From Planctomycetota bacterium (lineage in GTDB: Bacteria; Planctomycetota; Phycisphaerae; WQYP01): DNA of 8,684 bases. This document shows positions 1-4,110 of the stretch, piece by piece (within the stretch, counting starts at the first letter, position 1; each line of letters starts with the position of its first letter). The notes under the pieces were generated by a model. It ran no database searches. It saw only the letters and a program-made list of their open reading frames with translations, and was not told the DNA's origin. A program made the translations under genes and the position numbers. The stretch is taken from positions 1 to 8,684 of the forward strand of contig JAJZCU010000063.1 in assembly GCA_021828935.1 (NCBI GenBank), given 5' to 3'.

Positions 1-1
1 T

Positions 2-1252
2 TCCGATCTTTTGGGGCGGTATTTATGCACGGACAACCCCGATTTTTACGCCAAGCTGCCATGGATCAACCCCGATCACGCCGCCGGGCATTATAATATT
101 TACGCAAGATATTGCATGGAGCGCGGGGCCACAAACTCGGCCGACGTATTCACCACGGTTTCGGACATAACGGCGCTGGAAGCTGAAAAGCTGCTGGGCC
201 GCCGGGCCGATGTGATCACGCCCAACGGCTTGAACATACAGAAGTTCGCGGCCCTGCATGAATTTCAGAATCTGCACAAGCATTACAAGGAAATGATTCA
301 CGAATTCGTGATGGCCCATTTTTTTCCCAGCTACACGTTCGATCTGGAACGCACCATTTATTTGTTTACCAGCGGCCGCTATGAATTTACCAACAAGGGC
401 ATCAACCTGTTCATTGAATCACTGGCGCGGCTGAACCACTGGCTTAAGGCCGGGGGCATCGGCGTGAACGTGGTGGCGTTTATTATTACACGCGCCCCGT
501 ACCGGTCGGTGAATGTTGACGTGTTGAAAAGCCAGGCCATGTTTGATGAACTCAAGCTGGTTTGCGGGCGGATTACCGAGGAAATGGGCGACTCGCTGTT
601 GCGCGCCGTGAGCATCGGCCGGTTGCCTGAACGCGGCGAACTGCTCACCGAAGAGGCCATCGTGCGCCTGAAGCGCGGCCTGCACGCCTGGAAGACGCAC
701 CGGCAACCGGCCATTGTCACGCATGATCTGGTGGACGACGCCAATGATCCGATCCTGCAGCAACTGCGGGCCTGCCGCCTGTTCAACGCCCAGGATGATC
801 CGGTGAAGGTGGTGTTCCACCCCGATTTTCTATCGGCCACTTCGCCGCTCATTGGGCTGGATTATGATCAATTTGTGCGCGGCTGCCATATGGGCGTGTT
901 CCCCAGTTATTACGAGCCCTGGGGATATACGCCCATGGAATGCGTGGCCAGCGGCGTGCCGGCGGTGACCAGCGATCTGGCCGGGTTCGGCAGTTATGTA
1001 TTAACGCACATTCAGGAGCCGGCGACCAACGGGTTGTTTGTGATCGGGCGCCGTTTCGCTGATTTTCATCACGCCGCGCATCAGCTCACCGAGGCCCTGT
1101 TTCACTTTGCGCTTAATGACCGGCGCGGCCGCATTGAGTTGCGCAACCGCACGGAGCGGCTGTCGGAATACTTTGACTGGAGTAATTTAATCAGCCATTA
1201 CGCACAGGCGCATCGCATGGCGGTGGCGCGGAAAACCGGCGTGGCGGCGTGA
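2..1252 (+). CDS. Glycogen synthase, GT3 family (eukaryote-type), 3' part
   Basis: Transfers glucose from UDP-glucose to the non-reducing ends of glycogen (retaining alpha-1,4 glucosyltransferase) in the cytoplasm. The frame is open from base 2, so the gene is cut by the left edge. By comparison with yeast Gsy2 from memory, roughly the first 190-200 residues are missing. Visible family landmarks, in order, are LGRYLC (Arg at 17-19, the UDP-site Arg199 equivalent), PNGLN, HEFQNLH, SGRYEFTNKG (Arg at 377-379 and Lys at 395-397, the Arg320/Lys326 equivalents), VDDAND, LDYDQFVRGCH and SYYEPWGYTPME (Glu at 914-916, the catalytic-region Glu). The C-terminal segment RRGRIELRNRTERL keeps all six arginines of the eukaryotic glucose-6-phosphate switch at the same spacing. 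The protein ends about 30 residues later, without the long phosphorylated tail of eukaryotic enzymes. It is not a bacterial GT5 GlgA. The gene is intact to its TGA stop. Confidence 0.95.
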   Translation, partial: SDLLGRYLCTDNPDFYAKLPWINPDHAAGHYNIYARYCMERGATNSADVFTTVSDITALEAEKLLGRRADVITPNGLNIQKFAALHEFQNLHKHYKEMIHEFVMAHFFPSYTFDLERTIYLFTSGRYEFTNKGINLFIESLARLNHWLKAGGIGVNVVAFIITRAPYRSVNVDVLKSQAMFDELKLVCGRITEEMGDSLLRAVSIGRLPERGELLTEEAIVRLKRGLHAWKTHRQPAIVTHDLVDDANDPILQQLRACRLFNAQDDPVKVVFHPDFLSATSPLIGLDYDQFVRGCHMGVFPSYYEPWGYTPMECVASGVPAVTSDLAGFGSYVLTHIQEPATNGLFVIGRRFADFHHAAHQLTEALFHFALNDRRGRIELRNRTERLSEYFDWSNLISHYAQAHRMAVARKTGVAA

Positions 1253-1253
1253 G

Positions 1254-1300
1254 GGACTCGGCCTGTTGGTCGAACGACAGGTCTGGTCGAAACCGAGTCC
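1254..1300 (+). other. Two-tier stem-loop directly after the glycogen synthase stop
   Basis: GGACTCGG (1254-1261) and CCGAGTCC (1293-1300) form a perfect 8-bp outer stem. Inside it, CCTGTTG (1262-1268) pairs with CGACAGG (1275-1281), with one G-U wobble and a 6-nt loop. An unpaired 11-nt strand (1282-1292) separates the two stems. TGGTCGAA occurs twice (1267-1274 and 1284-1291). The element starts one base after the stop codon, so a role in 3'-end formation or mRNA protection is plausible. No T-run follows it, so it is not a canonical intrinsic terminator. Confidence 0.5.
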
Positions 1301-1401
1301 GTCCGGAAGGCGGGGAAATGCCACCGAGCACCCCGAGGGCACAGGGGGTGCGTTTGACATCATCAATCCACCGCATTCCCTATTAAATTCGTCGTGTTCT
1401 C

Positions 1402-1428
1402 CTCTGTGTACTCCGTGCGCTCTGTGGC
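1402..1428 (+). repeat. 9-nt-period degenerate array, CTCTGTG type
   Basis: Three consecutive 9-mers read CTCTGTGTA, CTCCGTGCG and CTCTGTGGC. They share CTCyGTGnn at an exact 9-nt period. This array belongs to the same general pattern as those at 2100-2125, 3924-3958 and 6904-6929. It is intergenic, and its function is unknown. Confidence 0.75.
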
Positions 1429-1617
1429 CAATCTTCAATCGCCGCAAGCGTCGAATAAGACCCTGTCGGTACCATTCCGGCTGGCGACCTATACCGTCCG
1501 CGGCGCAGAATGGCGATCATATACTCCGCACAGCCCGGTCTGACACAAATTTCGGGCGAACTATTTGGCGCGGCCCAAAAATGCAACGCTGCATGGTGGT
1601 GTTACGAATGAAGGCTG

Positions 1618-1654
1618 CGGGGGAGAAGCACGAAATGCTTTCCAAGTCCCCCCG
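1618..1654 (+). other. G/C-stem hairpin with asymmetric bulge
   Basis: The outer stem pairs GGGGGA (1619-1624) with TCCCCC (1647-1652). The inner stem pairs AAGCA (1626-1630) with TGCTT (1636-1640) across a CGAAA loop, leaving a bulge of about 5 nt on the 3' side. It lies immediately before the repeat array at 1659. No T-run follows, so I do not call it a terminator. Confidence 0.45.
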
Positions 1655-1658
1655 TCGT

Positions 1659-1687
1659 ATCCGCGTTAATCAGCGTAATCAGCGGTT
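1659..1687 (+). repeat. 9-10-nt-period degenerate array, ATCCGCG type
   Basis: The units read ATCCGCGTTA, ATCAGCGTA and ATCAGCGGTT, with the GCG core recurring every 9-10 nt. The array lies in the middle of the 1253-2196 gap and faces the inverted partner at 1758-1776. Confidence 0.7.
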
Positions 1688-1757
1688 CCTCATTTACCGC
1701 TTCATTTTTGGTTGCGGCTCCGCTGCCCTGTATCAACCGTAACACACGTCACGACGA

Positions 1758-1776
1758 AACCGCGGATGACGCGGAT
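1758..1776 (-). repeat. Two-unit ATCCGCG array, inverted partner
   Basis: On the - strand the units are ATCCGCGTC and ATCCGCGGTT, both of the type seen at 1659-1687. Array and partner are in opposite orientation about 70 bp apart, so they could pair partially in a transcript. Confidence 0.65.
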
Positions 1777-2099
1777 AAGACAACCGACGCCTGAAAAATA
1801 TTATGAAGGCGGGCTGGAAGCGGTTAACAGATTAAGCTGGTGCAGGCCATAAATTGAGGATGCGTCATGATTGGCCGTGCGGAGTATATAACGCGTGCGG
1901 GAAGTTATGACACGTCCATTTTCCAGAGGCATGGCGCCGCGCAGGCTGGATATAAAAACCATGGAGACGTGCGAACGCCCAGCACGAACCGAGGAACGTA
2001 ACGGCGCGTCAGACGCATGGTAATGAGCCTCATGCAAGGCCCAAGCCCGCCGCGGAAACTTCGACATAAGGCCCCCCGAAAATTATTTCCTCCCGTCGT

Positions 2100-2125
2100 C
2101 TCAGCGCTCTCCGCGACTCCGCGTT
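2100..2125 (+). repeat. 9/8/9-nt-period degenerate array, CTCCGCG type
   Basis: The units are CTCAGCGCT, CTCCGCGA and CTCCGCGTT, followed by a T/A-rich run (TTATTTTATAA). It aligns without gaps to 6904-6929 with 22 of 26 positions identical, including the 9/8/9 unit spacing and the following T-rich tract. The shared spacing argues for common descent or a shared function rather than simple composition. Confidence 0.75.
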
Positions 2126-2196
2126 TTATTTTATAAACTTCCATTGGCTGCGGGCGTCCAGTACCGCCGATTGCGCCAGTTGATAATTCAGCCGTC

Positions 2197-3594
2197 CTAA
2201 TACGCATTGGGGTGCCGGAAGCCGCGGAAGAGCGTGGCCAGCACGATCTTAAAATCCAGCAGGGGAGACCAGTTATTAAGATAGTACAGGTCATATTGCA
2301 GCCGCTTTTTCAGGCTGGTGCGGCCGCGGTATCCGTTCACCTGCGCCCAGCCGGTCAGCCCCGCCCGCACGCCCAGTCGCAGCGGAAACGCGGGTACCTG
2401 CTGACGAATTCTTTCCAGCATCTCCGGCCGCTCCGGCCGCGGGCCCACCAGTGACATATGGCCGATGAACACGTTCCAAAGCTGCGGCAGTTCGTCCAAA
2501 CTGGTGCTGCGCAGCCAGCGACCCAGGCGCGTGCAACGCGGGTCGTTGGGGCAGGCGAACATCGGGCCGTGGGCCTCTTCGGCGTTGGGCGCCATCGTGC
2601 GAAATTTTAATATGTTAAATGGCTTCCCGCCCAGGCTGATCCGCTGCTGCTTGTAAATCACCGGGCCGGGGCTGGTCAGCTTGATGGCCACAGCAATGAT
2701 CGCCATGGGCAACGCCAGAATGCTTAAACCGAACGCGGCGCCGAATATGTCGAACGTGCGCTTGTAAATGCCCGGCCAGCCCGCAAAGGGATTTTCACGC
2801 AGGGAAATAATCGGCATGCCGTCAAGATCGCTCACGGCAATGTTCATGCGGAAGCGCAGCAGGTACAGATCGGGGATGACGCGCACGTTTACCGATGTGT
2901 TTTCCAACTGCGCCATCACGTCCCGCAGGGTGTCGCTGCGCTCGCTGGATAACGCGATAAAAACGCAATCAATTCCACGGCTGCGCACCAGTTCCTGGAG
3001 TTGGTCCACGCCGCCGAGCACCGGCAGGCCGCTGACGGTTTGCAGGTGCGGGCCCACGTCGCTGTCGATAAATCCGGCCACGCGGATGCCGGTCCATAAA
3101 TTGGCCGCCACTTTATTAAGCGTGGCCTGCCCGAGGCGGCCCGTGCCGACAATTAAGGCGTGGCGCAAGTTCCAGCCCTTGCGACGCAGATAGCGCAGGC
3201 CCGCCTTAAATGCGCCGCGCTCCAGCATGAGGCCGGACATCATCAAGGGCAGGAAGATGACCAGCATTCCCCGGGTAAAGTGGTTGTTCTGTAAAAAATA
3301 AACCGCGACGATGGCGATCACCCAAATCAGGAAGCTGGCCTTGATAAGCTGGCCCAATTCATACAGGAACGAGCGGTCGCGCCGGGGGCGATAGAGGCCC
3401 GAACCAGCCAGCACCAGCGCGGAAACCGCCAGCGTCAAAAGCAAATTCAAGGAAACCGTATGGGCATGGGGCATGCGGTGGTAAGGGAAGCAGCGAAAGC
3501 GTATTTCATAGGCGCATAGCCATGCAGCGCCCACCGTGATCAAGTCACAGGCGCCCTGGCAAATCTGAATCAACTGACTGTGCTGTTTGAGCAT
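2197..3594 (-). CDS. Undecaprenyl-phosphate sugar phosphotransferase (WcaJ/WbaP/EpsE-like)
   Basis: Integral inner-membrane enzyme that transfers a sugar-1-phosphate (often glucose or galactose) from a nucleotide sugar to undecaprenyl phosphate, the first step of exopolysaccharide or O-antigen assembly. From the chosen start it has 465 residues: four membrane helices (about 14-34, 46-67, 84-102, 109-124), a nucleotide-binding-like domain with GTGRLG near 150, a further hydrophobic helix near 283-305, then the bacterial sugar transferase domain. Motifs of that domain are SPGPVIYKQQR, KFRTM, the catalytic Asp-Glu pair in SLDELPQLWNV, SLVGPRPERP and GLTGWAQVNGYRGRTSL. Length and order match the family. 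The frame opens at 3618, but ATG 3594 has GGAG five bases upstream, begins the family-like MLKQHSQL, and lies below a promoter whose predicted start point (about 3625) almost abuts 3618. The sugar cannot be told from sequence. Confidence 0.94.
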   Translation of the reverse strand: MLKQHSQLIQICQGACDLITVGAAWLCAYEIRFRCFPYHRMPHAHTVSLNLLLTLAVSALVLAGSGLYRPRRDRSFLYELGQLIKASFLIWVIAIVAVYFLQNNHFTRGMLVIFLPLMMSGLMLERGAFKAGLRYLRRKGWNLRHALIVGTGRLGQATLNKVAANLWTGIRVAGFIDSDVGPHLQTVSGLPVLGGVDQLQELVRSRGIDCVFIALSSERSDTLRDVMAQLENTSVNVRVIPDLYLLRFRMNIAVSDLDGMPIISLRENPFAGWPGIYKRTFDIFGAAFGLSILALPMAIIAVAIKLTSPGPVIYKQQRISLGGKPFNILKFRTMAPNAEEAHGPMFACPNDPRCTRLGRWLRSTSLDELPQLWNVFIGHMSLVGPRPERPEMLERIRQQVPAFPLRLGVRAGLTGWAQVNGYRGRTSLKKRLQYDLYYLNNWSPLLDFKIVLATLFRGFRHPNAY

Positions 3595-3631
3595 GCAGGC
3601 TCCGGCTCCCCGGGGCATCCGGGGACATCAT

Positions 3632-3660
3632 GTTATCGCCCCCTGCCTCAGCGAAGTCAA
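3632..3660 (-). promoter_or_regulatory. Sigma-70-type promoter of the sugar phosphotransferase
   Basis: On the - strand the -35 is TTGACT (3660-3655) and the -10 is GATAAC (3637-3632), with a 17-nt spacer. The predicted transcript starts near 3625 and leaves a leader of about 30 nt with GGAG before ATG 3594. Agreement with consensus is 5/6 and 4/6. It implies transcription independent of priA. Confidence 0.55.
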
Positions 3661-3778
3661 GGCGGGATGGCGCCCGTGAAAAGTTGTGCTTGACGCTGAC
3701 GCGGCCAATATGGATGAGCAGCGCTAGGGCTCAAAATGACTACCTACGCGCCAATTTATTCAGGGCGCACATCAAATA

Positions 3779-3798
3779 CAGCCCGTTTTGGCGGGCTG
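3779..3798 (-). terminator. Possible terminator hairpin downstream of priA
   Basis: CAGCCCG (3779-3785) and CGGGCTG (3792-3798) form a perfect 7-bp stem with a 6-nt loop. It sits between priA and the phosphotransferase promoter, where a terminator would isolate the two units. On the - strand it is followed by TATTTGAT, which is only weakly T-rich, so the call is tentative. Confidence 0.35.
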
Positions 3799-3839
3799 GC
3801 ACCGTGGGCTAAAACTTCGAGCGGCGCCGCGGCGACCCC

Positions 3840-3891
3840 AAAAGTGACACGCTCGTAGCGGCCACACCGCGCGGCGCCCTCTGACACTTTT
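3840..3891. repeat. Long imperfect dyad around G/C-rich core
   Basis: AAAAGTGACA (3840-3849) pairs with TGACACTTTT (3882-3891), nine of ten positions complementary with one A-A mismatch. The 32-nt interior contains a small hairpin (CGCT/AGCG, 3850-3860) and the palindrome CCGCGCGG. The ends are T-rich on either strand, so a bidirectional stem-loop is possible. Confidence 0.45.
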
Positions 3892-3923
3892 TCTCCCGGA
3901 AGCGTGGCGCCAGGCGAAAGAAA

Positions 3924-3958
3924 AACGCTGAGGCGCCCAAGGCGCCCAGATCGCGGAG
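3924..3958 (-). repeat. 9-nt-period degenerate array, four units
   Basis: On the - strand the units are CTCCGCGAT, CTGGGCGCC, TTGGGCGCC and the overlapping CTCAGCGTT, which runs into a T-rich tract. The GCG core recurs every 9 nt with one 8-nt step, as in the arrays at 2100-2125 and 6904-6929. Its orientation is opposite to those two. Confidence 0.65.
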
Positions 3959-3965
3959 AACGAAC

Positions 3966-3999
3966 GAGTGCGGGCCAGGGGCGAGTGCGGGCCAGGGGC
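3966..3999. repeat. Perfect 17-bp tandem duplication
   Basis: GAGTGCGGGCCAGGGGC occurs twice head to tail (3966-3982 and 3983-3999) with no mismatch. Identity this complete suggests a recent slippage event, or an assembly duplication, in non-coding DNA. Confidence 0.85.
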
Positions 4000-4016
4000 G
4001 GGCTTCTGTTGTGGGG

Positions 4017-4033
4017 GTGGGCTTCTAGCCCGC
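4017..4033. other. Short stem-loop
   Basis: GGGCT (4019-4023) and AGCCC (4027-4031) pair across a TCT loop. One G-U wobble and one G-C pair extend the stem to 7 bp. It lies about 80 bp beyond the priA stop. There is no T-run on either side. Confidence 0.4.
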
Positions 4034-4084
4034 CGCAGCCATGTCCACGCCAAGATTTGATGCTAAATGGCATGGGTGCGATAT

Positions 4085-4103
4085 GGCGGCCAGGATGGCC
4101 ACC
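4085..4103 (-). terminator. Hairpin directly behind priA
   Basis: GGCGGCC (4085-4091) pairs with GGCCACC (4097-4103) with one mismatch and a 5-nt loop, starting 7 nt after the priA stop codon on the - strand. The following bases (ATATCGC) are not a T-run, so it may stabilise the 3' end rather than act as an intrinsic terminator. Confidence 0.3.
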
Positions 4104-4110
4104 CCCCGTT

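Larger units (their letters stand above)
1519..1889. repeat. Nested inverted-repeat region, possible fold-back element
   Basis: ATATACTCCGCACAGCC at 1519-1535 reappears inverted at 1873-1889 (reverse complement ATATACTCCGCACGGCC), with 16 of 17 bases identical. Inside this pair a second, shorter inverted pair is formed by the ATCCGCG-type arrays at 1659-1687 (+) and 1758-1776 (-). The midpoints of the two pairs lie within about 20 bp of each other. The arrangement resembles a non-autonomous fold-back or composite repeat. No target-site duplication was identified, and chance or independent repeat insertion remains possible. Confidence 0.4.
1253..2196. other. Gene-poor intergenic stretch rich in repeats
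   Basis: This stretch of about 940 bp lies between the 3' ends of two convergent genes. I find no recognisable gene in it. The ORFs that cross it are unrecognised, overlap each other on both strands and partly translate the short repeats. It holds the stem-loop at 1254-1300, four 9-nt-period arrays (1402-1428, 1659-1687, 1758-1776, 2100-2125), a G/C-stem hairpin at 1618-1654, an inverted 17-mer pair (1519-1535 and 1873-1889) and a short ORF at 1867-2001 with a good Shine-Dalgarno sequence but no other support. No clear terminator is seen for the - strand gene ending at 2197. Confidence 0.7.
3661..4110. other. Gene-poor stretch between priA and the phosphotransferase promoter
   Basis: No recognisable gene is seen. 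Long open frames cross it on both strands, but their translations are arginine/proline-rich, run into priA in the wrong frame and resemble no family I know. The stretch contains the hairpins at 3779-3798, 4017-4033 and 4085-4103, a long imperfect dyad at 3840-3891, a perfect 10-bp palindrome GCGGCGCCGC (3821-3830), a 9-nt-period array at 3924-3958 and a 17-bp tandem duplication at 3966-3999. Confidence 0.65.

Noticed and set aside
1354..1386. TTGACA followed by TATTAA as a + strand promoter
   Set aside because: The spacer is 21 nt, too long for sigma-70, and no credible gene lies downstream on this strand.
1266..1742. 158-codon + strand open frame
   Set aside because: It crosses three repeat arrays and stem-loops, much of its translation is repeat-derived, and it matches no family I know.
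1801..2067. 88-codon - strand frame with a G-rich stretch before its ATG
   Set aside because: Unrecognised product, no domain or membrane segment, overlapped by frames on both strands; a G-run alone is weak support in this composition.
1905..2294. 129-codon - strand frame overlapping the 3' end of the phosphotransferase
   Set aside because: It runs into the well-supported gene in another frame and translates the repeat array at 2100-2125.
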